Shown piece by piece: positions 1 to 8,400 of a stretch of DNA of 50,268 bases. A program made the position numbers and the translations under genes. The notes below the pieces were generated by a model. That model was not told where the DNA came from and searched no databases. It was given only the letters and a program-made list of their open reading frames with translations. This stretch comes from GCA-2716065 sp036123135 (GTDB taxonomy: Bacteria; Bacteroidota; Bacteroidia; Flavobacteriales_D; Parvicellaceae). The stretch spans positions 1 to 50,268 of the forward strand of contig JAZADZ010000036.1 of NCBI GenBank assembly GCA_036123135.1. Reading direction: 5' to 3'. The stretch's first letter is position 1. The number at the start of each line of letters is the position of its first letter.

Positions 1-472
1 TAGGATCTGTTGTATATTCAATAATTTTATCTTCATCGTGCACTGAAGTGCTTACTAATGGGTGTCCCAAAAATTCAACAATAGCCTTAGTAATTTGATG
101 GTCAGGAACTCTGATGCCAACTTCTTTTTTATTAGAGCCAAAACATTTTGCTACATAATTGTTGGCATTTAATATAAATGTAAATGGCCCAGGAAGAGAA
201 TGTTTTAAAACTCTGAATACGTTTCGTTCAATTGGCTTTGTAAATGACGCAATGTTACTTAAGCCGCTACATATGAGAGAGAATTGAGCTTTTTTAAGTT
301 TTACTTTTTTTAAGCTTGCAAGTCGTTCGAGTCCTTTTTTATTATTTAGACTTGCAGCAAAAGCATAAATAGTATCTGTCGGAACTACTACAAGTCCTCC
401 TTGGTTCAAAACCTCAGCTACTTGTTTTATTTTTCTTGTATCAGGACTATCCCCATAAATTTCAATTAGCAT
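1..472 (-). CDS. YciO/Sua5/YrdC-family protein (partial, C-terminus beyond window)
   Basis: Reading leftward from the ATG at 472, an open frame of 157 codons runs off the window start without a stop. Translation begins MLIEIYGDSPDTRK and continues with GGLVVVPTDTIYAFAAS, then LKHSLPGPFTFIL and VGIRVPDHQ. These are the usual YrdC-fold landmarks: PTDT loop, SLPGPxT segment and (V/I)GIR(V/I)P strand. The family binds nucleotides and RNA, and some members make threonylcarbamoyl-AMP for t6A37 in tRNA. The YciO branch, which this resembles in its N-terminus, has less certain function. The usual YGLG after PTDT is YAFA here. It lies 5 bases downstream of the transaldolase-like gene and is probably cotranscribed with it. 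A second YrdC-type gene is at 16504-17061. Family is confident; the exact activity is not. Confidence 0.85.
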   Translation of the reverse strand, partial: MLIEIYGDSPDTRKIKQVAEVLNQGGLVVVPTDTIYAFAASLNNKKGLERLASLKKVKLKKAQFSLICSGLSNIASFTKPIERNVFRVLKHSLPGPFTFILNANNYVAKCFGSNKKEVGIRVPDHQITKAIVEFLGHPLVSTSVHDEDKIIEYTTDP

Positions 473-477
473 TTATT

Positions 478-1134
478 TTAGCTATTGGCTTTCTTGAAAT
501 CTGCTAAAAATTTTTCTAATCCTATGTCGGTTAATGGATGTTTGAGCAACGCGGTGATTGCGCTTAATGGACCAGTCATTACATCTGCGCCAATCTCAGC
601 ACATTGAATAATGTGCATGGGATGCCTTACTGATGCGGCTAAAATTTGTGTTTCATATCCGTAATTATCATAAATTAATCTAATTTGATCAATTAATTCA
701 ATTCCATCAGTACTAACGTCATCTAATCTTCCAATAAATGGCGATACATAAGTTGCACCCGCTTTGGCAGCAAGTAAAGCTTGTCCGGATGAAAAAACTA
801 ATGTACAGTTGGTTTTAATTCCCTTCGATGAGAAATACTTAATGGCTTTAACACCTTCTTTAATCATAGGTACCTTAACAACAATGTTTGGATGTAAAGC
901 AGCTAATTTTTCTCCTTCTTTCACCATTCCTTCAAAGTCTGTTGAAATCACTTCGGCACTAACAGCTCCATCGACAATAGCACAAATACTCTTGTAGTGA
1001 TTAATGATGTTTTCTTCACCAGAAATACCCTCTTTTGCCATTAAGGATGGGTTAGTGGTAACACCATCAAGAATGCCCATATCTTGTGCTTCTTGGATTT
1101 GTTCCAAATTTGCTGTATCAATAAAGAATTTCAT
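478..1134 (-). CDS. fsa: Transaldolase / fructose-6-phosphate aldolase family protein
   Basis: The 218-residue product starts MKFFIDTANLEQI, contains GVTTNPSLMAKEG near residue 25, VVKVPM near residue 85 with the likely Schiff-base lysine, and a late GADVMTGP segment. This is the compact single-domain TalC/FSA subfamily (about 215-220 residues) rather than the longer TalA/TalB type. Members either transfer dihydroxyacetone units in the non-oxidative pentose phosphate pathway or cleave fructose 6-phosphate; sequence alone does not separate the two. The gene follows the SRP RNA on the same strand. Its start codon is about 21 bases past the U-tract that ends the RNA. A split transketolase is encoded far away at 45967-49188. 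Confidence 0.92.
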   Translation of the reverse strand: MKFFIDTANLEQIQEAQDMGILDGVTTNPSLMAKEGISGEENIINHYKSICAIVDGAVSAEVISTDFEGMVKEGEKLAALHPNIVVKVPMIKEGVKAIKYFSSKGIKTNCTLVFSSGQALLAAKAGATYVSPFIGRLDDVSTDGIELIDQIRLIYDNYGYETQILAASVRHPMHIIQCAEIGADVMTGPLSAITALLKHPLTDIGLEKFLADFKKANS

Positions 1135-1155
1135 GTAGTTAAATTTTGAAATGAT

Positions 1156-1175
1156 AAAAAAAGGGCAAGCTACTT
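1156..1175 (-). terminator. Intrinsic terminator of the SRP RNA
   Basis: The 3' arm of the closing stem (CUUGCCC) is followed directly by seven U residues on the minus strand (1162-1156), so the terminal helix of the RNA itself serves as the terminator hairpin. The listed span covers the 3' arm and the U-tract. Some read-through into the transaldolase-like gene is possible. Confidence 0.6.
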
Positions 1176-1258
1176 ACATCGCACCGCTACAACCGCATAC
1201 CCTTGCTATGTTCCCATCCTGGGGGATTTTGCAGGAGCTGGTCGTATAAGACTTGCCC
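1163..1258 (-). ncRNA. ffs: Small signal recognition particle RNA (4.5S type)
   Basis: On the minus strand a roughly 96-base RNA begins GGGCAAGUC and ends AGCUUGCCC, so the two ends pair to close a long rod. The apical part reads CCCAGGAUGGGAACAUAGCAAGGGUA, shown here only as segments: CCCAGGAUGGGAACA, then UAGCAAGGGUA. It corresponds to the conserved SRP domain that binds Ffh (compare GUCAGGUCCGGAAGGAAGCAGCC in E. coli). The descending arm ends GAUGUAAGUAGCUUGCC, like GGGAUGUAGCUGGC in E. coli. The length suits the small bacterial SRP class that lacks an Alu domain. The 5' end falls where the promoter at 1263-1294 predicts, and seven U residues follow the 3' stem. Confidence 0.88.
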
Positions 1259-1262
1259 GGCA

Positions 1263-1294
1263 CAAATGTAGTATTTTTCATCAAAAAATATCAA
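1263..1294 (-). promoter_or_regulatory. Promoter of the SRP RNA (Bacteroidetes -33/-7 type)
   Basis: On the minus strand, TTG (1294-1292), 21 bases, then TACATTTG (1270-1263) matches the Bacteroidetes housekeeping consensus TTG-N17-23-TAnnTTTG. Transcription would start near 1258, which is the first G of the SRP RNA closing stem. The -33 element overlaps the pyrC-like stop codon. This is the only complete two-element match I found in the window. Confidence 0.65.
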
Positions 1295-2568
1295 TCATTA
1301 AAATGATATTTATCCCCATTAATAACCCCTAAAATTTTGCAGTTAAGTTTGGTGTTTAAAAATGGAGAATTATCACTAAGCGATTGATTGTTGTTGATGT
1401 TGAACTCGAATTCTTGTTTAGGATTGAAAAGAGTTAGGTTTGCCTTGAAACCTGTTTTTATTATGGGAACATCTAATTCGAGGATGGTTCTTGGATTAAT
1501 AGACATTTTGGTCACTATTGCTTCAAGACCTAATGTTTTTTGCAAGTGTGTAACTGCAAGTGGAAAAGCGATTTGTGTTCCTATAACTCCAAAATCAGCT
1601 AAATTAAATTCCTTTTTTTTAGCTTCTATTTCATGTGGATAATGATCTGAAGTAATGACATCAATTATTCCTTCTTTTAGACCTTCAACCAAAGTTTTTT
1701 GGTCGGTAGTTGACCTAAGTGGTGGTAAAACTTTATAATTAGAGTCAAAATCAGAAAGAGTATTATCTGTGAGGATTAAATTGTGTATCGCTACACTAGA
1801 AGAAACATTGATGTTATTCTGTTTTGCCTCCAAAAGCATTGCTACTGATGATTCAGTTGAAATAGATGCAAAATGAATTTTTGCATTGTTGTAAGAGGTT
1901 AGAAAAAGGTCTCTACTCAAGTGCAATTCTTCGGCAAGAGCAGGAATACCTTCCAAGCCAAGTTTAGTGCTTTCTAAGCTTTCGTTCATTTGTCCTTTAG
2001 GAGAGAGCGATGAATCATAAGGAAAAGAAAAGATTAATCCATTAAAATTTTTTGTGTACAAAAGTGCTCTTGACATTAAACCAGCAGATTTAATGGGTTT
2101 TTTACCATCAAAAAAACCAATTGCTCCAGATTCCCTCAAATCATACATTTCGCAGAGTTCTTTTCCTTCTCTTGATTTCGAAACCGTTCCATATGGGAAG
2201 ACATCAACCAAATGGTCTCTGGATGAATTAATACAAAATTCAATTGCTGATTTGTTGTCCAATGCAGGATTGGTTTCTGGAGATAATCCGACTCCAGTGA
2301 AACCACCATACATGGCTGCATTACATCCAGAATCAAGTGTTTCCTTGTGTTCAAAACCTGGTTCACCAAAATGAACGGTTAAATCAAAAAGACCAGGACA
2401 AACGTGAAGATTTTTTTCACTAACAACCTTAGTATTTTTTGGAGGAGTAATATTGGTAGAAATCTTTAGAATTGAACCGTTTTCAATAAGGATATCTCTT
2501 TTTTTTGAATTGAGCGGGGAGTTGGGATCAATAATAGTGGCATTTTTTAAGAGAAGAATACGGCTCAT
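1291..2568 (-). CDS. Dihydroorotase-like protein lacking metal ligands (amidohydrolase fold)
   Basis: The 425-residue protein has the type I dihydroorotase layout: an N-terminal beta part, PGLFDLTVHFGEPG at 58-71, GGFTGV, ETNPALD, a late KVLPPLRS and SDHYPHE. However, the catalytic signature is eroded. The DxHxHxR motif is D62-L-T64-V-H66-F-G68, so the first metal-binding His and the substrate-binding Arg are gone. The segment normally carrying HxED reads SFPYDSSL. The usual HVST reads ASIST. Only the late Asp-His survives. It is therefore probably not an active dihydroorotase. Non-catalytic PyrC homologues that support aspartate carbamoyltransferase are known in other bacteria. Whether this one does so is inference. 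It lies 2 bases after the BatA-type gene. Confidence 0.85.
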   Translation of the reverse strand: MSRILLLKNATIIDPNSPLNSKKRDILIENGSILKISTNITPPKNTKVVSEKNLHVCPGLFDLTVHFGEPGFEHKETLDSGCNAAMYGGFTGVGLSPETNPALDNKSAIEFCINSSRDHLVDVFPYGTVSKSREGKELCEMYDLRESGAIGFFDGKKPIKSAGLMSRALLYTKNFNGLIFSFPYDSSLSPKGQMNESLESTKLGLEGIPALAEELHLSRDLFLTSYNNAKIHFASISTESSVAMLLEAKQNNINVSSSVAIHNLILTDNTLSDFDSNYKVLPPLRSTTDQKTLVEGLKEGIIDVITSDHYPHEIEAKKKEFNLADFGVIGTQIAFPLAVTHLQKTLGLEAIVTKMSINPRTILELDVPIIKTGFKANLTLFNPKQEFEFNINNNQSLSDNSPFLNTKLNCKILGVINGDKYHFND

Positions 2569-2570
2569 TT

Positions 2571-4610
2571 TTATTTAATTACTCTAATCAAAAGAATTTC
2601 TAACCCCAAAAATAACAAAGTGAGCACAATAAAATGCTTCCAATATAAAATACCTTTAGTTTGAGCACTTAAATCAAAAGATGTATAATTATTTTTTGGG
2701 TTGAAAAGTTGAAAGAAATTTGATAGCTCATTTTCTTTTAAAATTGAGGAAAATTCTTGAATATTAAAAAACTCAACTTGAGATTCATCTCTCGAATAAT
2801 TAAAAGAAAATCCATCGATTGGCAGCTTATTTTTTAGCAGATTAAAGTTTCCAGGGTAGGCGATGCTATTCTTAAAATACAATGAACTGGATTGTTGATT
2901 TTTTCTGTAACCTGGAATAAATGATTCATTGTGGTTCAACTCTTTAACCAGTAGCTTCATGTCCTGATTATTATTTATTCTTGTTTTTACTACATCCTCT
3001 TTACCCAGAGTATAAGAAATAGGATTTTGTATTTGGGACCTTTCAACGATCCTAAGAATGGTAGGAACAAGCAATGCATGATTCATGAAGCTAGAGGATT
3101 TTTCATCGGTTGACGAAGTAAAGAGGTATAGTTTACCTTTATTGTTTTGTGATTCTAAAAGATAAGGTTGATTGTTACTTAATGAAATAATTTCATTGGT
3201 CATACTGTTTGATAAAAGTTTTAAGTTGAAGTTTAGTTTCACCAATGGAAAGTTGATATTTTCATTTATTTCATTAAAAACATTGCTAAAAATAGGATGC
3301 TGATAATTTAAGTTAGAAATAGTCTTTTTCGACGAGTCAAGACCAGAAAACCGTATGCCATATCTCTGAAATAGATTATTGTATGTTGTTACATTTGCTT
3401 TTGTTGAAGGAAAAATAATTACGGTTTTTCCAACATCAATAAATTCTTGAATAGATGCAATTAGCCCTGAATTAACATCAATCAAATTTTCCAGAACAAT
3501 TACATCCTGTTCTTTAATTTTTGAGTAATCCAAACTATTAATGGAAGCAGGGCTGTATTTTATGTTTTCAATAGGATTTAAGAGCGATTTGAAATAGTTC
3601 TTATCATATTCCTGAAATATATGCATTACATTAATTGTAGAATTAATGAAATAGGTTAAAAAGTAGGTGTCGTCAAAAAGTAAATCGGGATTTGATTGGT
3701 CCTGTATTTTTAATTCAATGTGTTTTATTCCAGGTTCTCTGGTCATGTAAGGAACTTCAACAATTAATTGGCTGTTTGCTGGTACTGTTCCGTTGCATAT
3801 TCCTTTTGTTTCATTTGAATTAACAACTGCTTCAATTCTAAAATTTGATTCAAATGAATGTGTGTTAATCAATTTAACTTGAAGGAGTTCTTGTTTGTTT
3901 ACTCTTCGAATTGGAGAATCAAACCATACTGAATCAATAAATAAATTTCCGTTCTCTTTGTTTAAAAAAGGAATAACATTGACAAAAATTGATGAATCAA
4001 TATTTATCTCTAAAATAGCATTTGATTTAGGTAAGTCGCTTAGCCAATAGACATCTTTAGCGTAACTAAACTTTTTCATCAGCGAAGCTTGTCTTGAATA
4101 AATTTCAGCGTAATTTTTTTGAAGATGTGTTGGCTTTATTTTAAGAATTAAATCCTGAATTTCAGCTTTTGACAGATCCCTTTGAACATCAGAACTAAAG
4201 CTATTTGTAGTTACAACAAACCTGGAATCTGAAGGATATTGATTAACGATTTCAACTGCTTTTTCTTTGGCCTGCTCGATGAAAATACCATTTTGATTTT
4301 CATTCTCCATACTTAAAGAGTTATCAAGGTAAATTCCTACAAATTTTTGGTTAAAATCTGATTTATTTTGAAATGATTTATACGGATAGCTAAAGGCAAT
4401 GACCAAACATGTAAGCGCAAGAATTCTTGAGATTAAAACAAGGATGTGTTTTAGTTTGGATTGTTTTTTAGTTTGAGTATTTACATTTTTTAGTAACGAA
4501 ATATCAGAAAAATACACTTTTTTATACTTTCTGAAATTAAACAAATGAATCGCAATTGGGATGGCAATTAAAGAGATTGCCCACAGAAAATTAGGGTATA
4601 AAAAATTCAT
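2571..4610 (-). CDS. BatA-type VWA-like membrane protein
   Basis: This 679-residue protein begins with the BatA N-terminal domain (MNFLYPNFLWAISLIAIPIA, then HLFNFRKYKKVYFSDISLL) and has two early membrane segments at about 5-23 and 55-75. A VWA-like domain follows with a MIDAS-type D96-N-S-L-S100. A long extracytoplasmic region and a final membrane helix near the C-terminus (HFIVLTLLFLGLEILLI) complete it. Such proteins are widespread in Bacteroidetes and are often labelled aerotolerance regulators, a role that is poorly supported. No MoxR ATPase or BatB/BatD gene is adjacent. It sits between the TIGR02757 gene (19-base gap) and the dihydroorotase-like gene (2-base gap), so cotranscription is likely. 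Confidence 0.85.
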   Translation of the reverse strand: MNFLYPNFLWAISLIAIPIAIHLFNFRKYKKVYFSDISLLKNVNTQTKKQSKLKHILVLISRILALTCLVIAFSYPYKSFQNKSDFNQKFVGIYLDNSLSMENENQNGIFIEQAKEKAVEIVNQYPSDSRFVVTTNSFSSDVQRDLSKAEIQDLILKIKPTHLQKNYAEIYSRQASLMKKFSYAKDVYWLSDLPKSNAILEINIDSSIFVNVIPFLNKENGNLFIDSVWFDSPIRRVNKQELLQVKLINTHSFESNFRIEAVVNSNETKGICNGTVPANSQLIVEVPYMTREPGIKHIELKIQDQSNPDLLFDDTYFLTYFINSTINVMHIFQEYDKNYFKSLLNPIENIKYSPASINSLDYSKIKEQDVIVLENLIDVNSGLIASIQEFIDVGKTVIIFPSTKANVTTYNNLFQRYGIRFSGLDSSKKTISNLNYQHPIFSNVFNEINENINFPLVKLNFNLKLLSNSMTNEIISLSNNQPYLLESQNNKGKLYLFTSSTDEKSSSFMNHALLVPTILRIVERSQIQNPISYTLGKEDVVKTRINNNQDMKLLVKELNHNESFIPGYRKNQQSSSLYFKNSIAYPGNFNLLKNKLPIDGFSFNYSRDESQVEFFNIQEFSSILKENELSNFFQLFNPKNNYTSFDLSAQTKGILYWKHFIVLTLLFLGLEILLIRVIK

Positions 4611-4629
4611 TGAATTACTAATTTATACA

Positions 4630-5451
4630 TTATACCAATTCATTCTTTTCAACTCCTATTCCAAATAATGCGAAATCGTATTTTACCGGATCTTTTGGGT
4701 CTAAATGACGCAATGAACCATCAAGCTCATTTACAGCCTTAATATCATTAAATTTCCTTTTTACTAAACCGTACTTTCTTGCAGATCGTCCACTATGAAC
4801 ATCTAAAGGACAAGATAGAATTGAGGCAGGTATAGTTTTCCATAAGCCAAAGTCTACACCTCTGTTGTCTTTCCGAACCATCCATCGCAGAAACATGTTT
4901 AATCTTTTTGCTGCTGATCCATTAGCGGGATTTGCGATATGTTTTGATGTTCTAATGCCTGTAAATTCTTCAGAAATTACAACTTTTCTGTAGAAACTAA
5001 TTGCTGAAGCTGCTGACCCATCGATTGAAAAACCTTTTTTAAATACATTTTCAATACCATTCCACTTTTCATAAATGTATTTTAGCCTTAAAAGATAAAA
5101 ATGTAAATCAAAAGAATTGAAAGTTCTGTGCTTAAAATCTCCTAAAATGTCCAAGTCTTTTTCACAATATTTTGAAATAAACTTGTAGGGTTCACCATTC
5201 ATTATCTCGATCAATTTAAGACCACTTTTTACAATTGACAATCTGTTTCCCCAAGCAATGGTTGACATTAAAATTGAGATAATTTCAATGTCTTTTTTGG
5301 AAGAAAATTGATGAGGAATAGAAATGGGGTCATTTTGAATAAATTCAACAGTGTTGTACTTATCAACGAAATAATCTAATTCATCTTTAATAGAGTTGTT
5401 AATCAAGTTATTTGATTTGAATTTCGATTTTTTCAGACTTTTCATGCTCAT
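4630..5451 (-). CDS. TIGR02757 (DUF2400) family protein, possible HhH-GPD glycosylase relative
   Basis: The 273-residue product has the family landmarks NDPISIPHQF (40-49), ISILMSTIAWGNR (58-70), KRLNMFLRWMVRKDNRGVDFG split around residues 182-202, CPLDVHSGRSARKYGLV (214-230) and DPVKYDFALFGIG near the end. No function is established that I can name. The order of a helical ILMSTIAWGNR segment followed later by PLDVH..R.AR..GL resembles endonuclease III/MutY-type proteins, where PVDTHV.R...R carries the catalytic Asp. D217 would be the equivalent; this is my inference. The chosen ATG overlaps the preceding gene by 44 bases. A TTG about 15 codons in is an alternative start that would nearly remove the overlap. 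Confidence 0.85.
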   Translation of the reverse strand: MSMKSLKKSKFKSNNLINNSIKDELDYFVDKYNTVEFIQNDPISIPHQFSSKKDIEIISILMSTIAWGNRLSIVKSGLKLIEIMNGEPYKFISKYCEKDLDILGDFKHRTFNSFDLHFYLLRLKYIYEKWNGIENVFKKGFSIDGSAASAISFYRKVVISEEFTGIRTSKHIANPANGSAAKRLNMFLRWMVRKDNRGVDFGLWKTIPASILSCPLDVHSGRSARKYGLVKRKFNDIKAVNELDGSLRHLDPKDPVKYDFALFGIGVEKNELV

Positions 5452-5803
5452 TGGAACTTATACGTGCAGAATAATAATATTTATTTACATCTGTTATAGA
5501 TACATAAAGTTTAACTTCAGTATTATCAATCAAAGATTTTATTTTAGATTTTTTCAGTGTAAGCATGTAGTTGCAATCATCAATCCAATCAATTGTAAAA
5601 CGATGTTTCACTCTCTGTCTTGAATATCGTTCGATTTGAATGTTGGATTTTCGTTTTATTTTAATGCTACCTCCTTGAGGACCAACCATTTCAAATCTTC
5701 CTTTTTTTATTTTTTGGCAATTCAAAACATTATTCTGTCCATATAAATTCACTGTAACAAGAAGTAATGTCGTAAAAATGCAACCAAAGATTAATCTTCC
5801 CAT
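5408..5803 (-). CDS. Small secreted protein of unknown function
   Basis: A 131-residue protein with a clear signal peptide (about 1-22, ending VNLYGQ). The mature part has two cysteines in C-(x)5-KGRFEMVG and WIDDCNYMLTL. This pattern of an early Cys with a GRF motif and a later W-x(3)-C-x-Y motif recurs in small secreted proteins of Flavobacteriia, as far as I recall, but none has a known role to my knowledge. Extracytoplasmic location is likely. It overlaps the subtilase gene by 13 bases upstream and the TIGR02757 gene by 44 bases downstream, so it is probably translationally coupled to both. I do not recognise a domain. Confidence 0.75.
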   Translation of the reverse strand: MGRLIFGCIFTTLLLVTVNLYGQNNVLNCQKIKKGRFEMVGPQGGSIKIKRKSNIQIERYSRQRVKHRFTIDWIDDCNYMLTLKKSKIKSLIDNTEVKLYVSITDVNKYYYSARISSNEHEKSEKIEIQIK

Positions 5804-8397
5804 TTTATAAAAGATTTTATTGCCACATGATTTGAATTGTAAAGTCTAAGGAAATAAATTCCATTTGAATACTTAGAAATAGCTAAAGATGTTGATTCTT
5901 CAAAAAGTAAACCTGATTGAATTTCTAGTCCAAGAGCATTGTAAATGGTCCAATGCAATGGATACTTGACTTGTTCACGAATTTGTATTCTTATGTTTTC
6001 TGAAGATGGGTTAGGATAGAGATTAAAATCAAAATCATCATCAATAATTCCAACTGGTGCTTGAGAACCTTCAAAAAGCTTGATGTTATCTAAATATAAA
6101 TTATTCCCTTGTCTATTAACAGTCTCAAATTTAAAAAGGATATTCTGATTCGAAAACTGAGATAAATCGATTGTGTCATTTCTCCAATGCGTACTAAATT
6201 CAGGAATAAAATTGTGTTTTACCGTATCAAAAGTACTGAGCTCAGTATCGAATTTTTCGTATACTAGATGGTCAAATGATTCTCCGCAATTCGTTGAAAC
6301 ATAAACTTTTAGTGTGTCTTTAACTACATTGCTTTGACTCCGTTGCTGGTATGCTATATCAAAAGTGAGTAATTGCTGATTAAAACTAGATAAACTTATT
6401 AATGGAGATAATAAACCGTCTTTTTGGTTTGCCCTGGGAGAATATGAATACAACTTAATGCATGCGGATAAATTATTCCATGGAAGTCCATCCGTCGAGT
6501 CAGTAATCCACGTTTGATCATTTTCAGCGTTACTTATGCACCATATAGAATCATTAATACCATTTTCAAAGTGTTCTACAAGTGGGAGAGTAAATAAATT
6601 TCCAATTTTGGAAAATCTAGCTATTGAGCTGTTGTTAAAATAGTCGTATTCAATAGCTGAACTTAATATTGAACCAGAAACTTGAAACTCTTTTTTCCCT
6701 GCACTAGAAATTACAACTGAGGGGATGTTAAGAACGGCTGAAGAACTTGGATTAAGAACTCCATTCCATATGTAATTAGAATTCGGAGTGGAATTTATCT
6801 TTAATGTAAATTCAATAGAATTAATGGGGAAATCTCCAGTGTTAGAGAAATATACGTTTGCAGAAAAATCATTATCACAAGAGTATTCACCAATATTCAA
6901 AATTTCAATAGAGTCAACTGCTAAATCATAATATTGATTTAATGGATCTATTGGAAGATTTGAGTTTGCTAAGTACTGAAAAGCGGCATCTACATCGATT
7001 AACCCCATTCCATACGTGTTATCTTCACCAGGATCACCTAAATCGACAGCAGTTAAATAAAGAGCCATTAAAAGTTCCTCACCAGAAAGATAGGGAAATG
7101 CTTCTTTAAGTAGAAGAACTGCTCCAGAAACATGAGGCGCAGCCATGCTAGTACCAGAAATCGTATTGAAGTCGTCTGTTCCCCAAGCAGATCGAACGTT
7201 TTGACCAGGTGCAACAACTTCTGGATGAATAGATAACGACCCAGATCCAGGACATTGTGTGGGTCCTCTTGTGGAAAAATTTGAAATTGGATGTGGAAAA
7301 TTTAGATTGCCATTTACACTGCCCACAGAAAACGTGTTAACAAGTGAAGTGTTGATTCGTTGCGGTGAGTTAACCGATGTATTGTTAGGACCTGAGTTAC
7401 CTCCAGAGAAAATATTGGCGATTCCAGCAGCTTCAATTGCATTCATCAAGTCAACAACAAATCCGCCACAATGAATGGTGTCGCCACCATCGTACCATCT
7501 CCAGCTATTGTTAATTACATCAGGGACATCATAGGTTGTTGAAGTGTCATTGTCAGGATTTAAAGCCCACTGAAATGCTTCAATCATATTAGTAATTGGT
7601 GGTAATTGCGCAACGGTTGATGTTACAAAATCGTTGGCAATCCAATACGATTTAAAAGCGACGCCTATAGTATCATTTGTTGACTCGACTAGTCCTGCTA
7701 TAGTACCTAGTGTGTGTGTGCCATGATTTTGAATTGATCCGTTAGGATGAGAATTAAAAAATCCAATCCAACTTTGATGCATCGGATATCTATTCCCAAT
7801 AAATCTTTCTGAGAATGCAGGATGTGTTGGCCAAACTCCAGTGTCGTAATTGTAAATTAATCTTCCTCTTCCAGTATATCCTTTATCCCACATTGGACGT
7901 GCGTTAATGGCAAGCAGCCCATTTTCAACTCCATTTGGTTGTTGTATTTTGGGCTGCTCAGCAGTATCATATTCGATGGTGGAAAATTTATTATCCTCAA
8001 GATGGATTGATTTAATGGCATTAAATTGGTCAAGTTCATCAATAGTATTTTCATCAAGAACAGCAACAATTATATTTACAATCCAAAAGGGTTTAATCAT
8101 TAAACCAGCTTTTTGACGATTGTTAAGAAAATTTAAAATGGGTTGTTGAGATTTTATGGATTGAGTAATTAACTTTCTGTTTACTGTTTTAATTCTTTCA
8201 GCAATTGGTGTTTTATCAGATTTAAATTGCTGATTCAGTAGAAAACAATCAACGTTATCAATGAATTCAATTCGAACTGGAATTTTTTCTCCAGTATGAT
8301 TAGATATCCATTCTTTTAATCTTTTTGTCTTTTTCCCTTGTCCATACAAACTACATGTAGCTATAAGAACAACAAGGAAAAAAACTAATCGGTGCAT
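5791..8397 (-). CDS. Secreted subtilisin-like serine protease with type IX sorting domain
   Basis: The 868-residue precursor has a signal peptide (1-20, ending SLYGQ), a propeptide-like region, and an S8 peptidase domain. The catalytic triad is visible: D185 in YNYDTGVWP, H225 in NHGTHTLGTIAG and S417 in SGTSMAAPHVSGA. The oxyanion Asn is in SGGNSGPNN near 334. After the protease come beta-sandwich segments (about 490-770). A C-terminal sorting domain follows: FNLYPNPSSENIRI, a YNALG-type turn, and YSNGIYFLRLYN with a basic tail. It should be exported by Sec, then passed through the outer membrane by the type IX system with the tail cleaved. It starts 3 bases after the E1 gene. An extracellular or surface peptidase role is well supported; the substrate is unknown. 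Confidence 0.93.
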   Translation of the reverse strand: MHRLVFFLVVLIATCSLYGQGKKTKRLKEWISNHTGEKIPVRIEFIDNVDCFLLNQQFKSDKTPIAERIKTVNRKLITQSIKSQQPILNFLNNRQKAGLMIKPFWIVNIIVAVLDENTIDELDQFNAIKSIHLEDNKFSTIEYDTAEQPKIQQPNGVENGLLAINARPMWDKGYTGRGRLIYNYDTGVWPTHPAFSERFIGNRYPMHQSWIGFFNSHPNGSIQNHGTHTLGTIAGLVESTNDTIGVAFKSYWIANDFVTSTVAQLPPITNMIEAFQWALNPDNDTSTTYDVPDVINNSWRWYDGGDTIHCGGFVVDLMNAIEAAGIANIFSGGNSGPNNTSVNSPQRINTSLVNTFSVGSVNGNLNFPHPISNFSTRGPTQCPGSGSLSIHPEVVAPGQNVRSAWGTDDFNTISGTSMAAPHVSGAVLLLKEAFPYLSGEELLMALYLTAVDLGDPGEDNTYGMGLIDVDAAFQYLANSNLPIDPLNQYYDLAVDSIEILNIGEYSCDNDFSANVYFSNTGDFPINSIEFTLKINSTPNSNYIWNGVLNPSSSAVLNIPSVVISSAGKKEFQVSGSILSSAIEYDYFNNSSIARFSKIGNLFTLPLVEHFENGINDSIWCISNAENDQTWITDSTDGLPWNNLSACIKLYSYSPRANQKDGLLSPLISLSSFNQQLLTFDIAYQQRSQSNVVKDTLKVYVSTNCGESFDHLVYEKFDTELSTFDTVKHNFIPEFSTHWRNDTIDLSQFSNQNILFKFETVNRQGNNLYLDNIKLFEGSQAPVGIIDDDFDFNLYPNPSSENIRIQIREQVKYPLHWTIYNALGLEIQSGLLFEESTSLAISKYSNGIYFLRLYNSNHVAIKSFIKWED

Positions 8398-8400
8398 AAG

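Noticed and set aside
2054..2374. Open frame of 106 codons on the plus strand inside the dihydroorotase-like gene
   Set aside because: It is antisense to a recognisable protein, with no domain, signal peptide or promoter.
2571..4610. Bacteroides aerotolerance (Bat) operon
   Set aside because: Only one BatA-type gene is present; no MoxR ATPase, BatB, BatC or BatD lies next to it.
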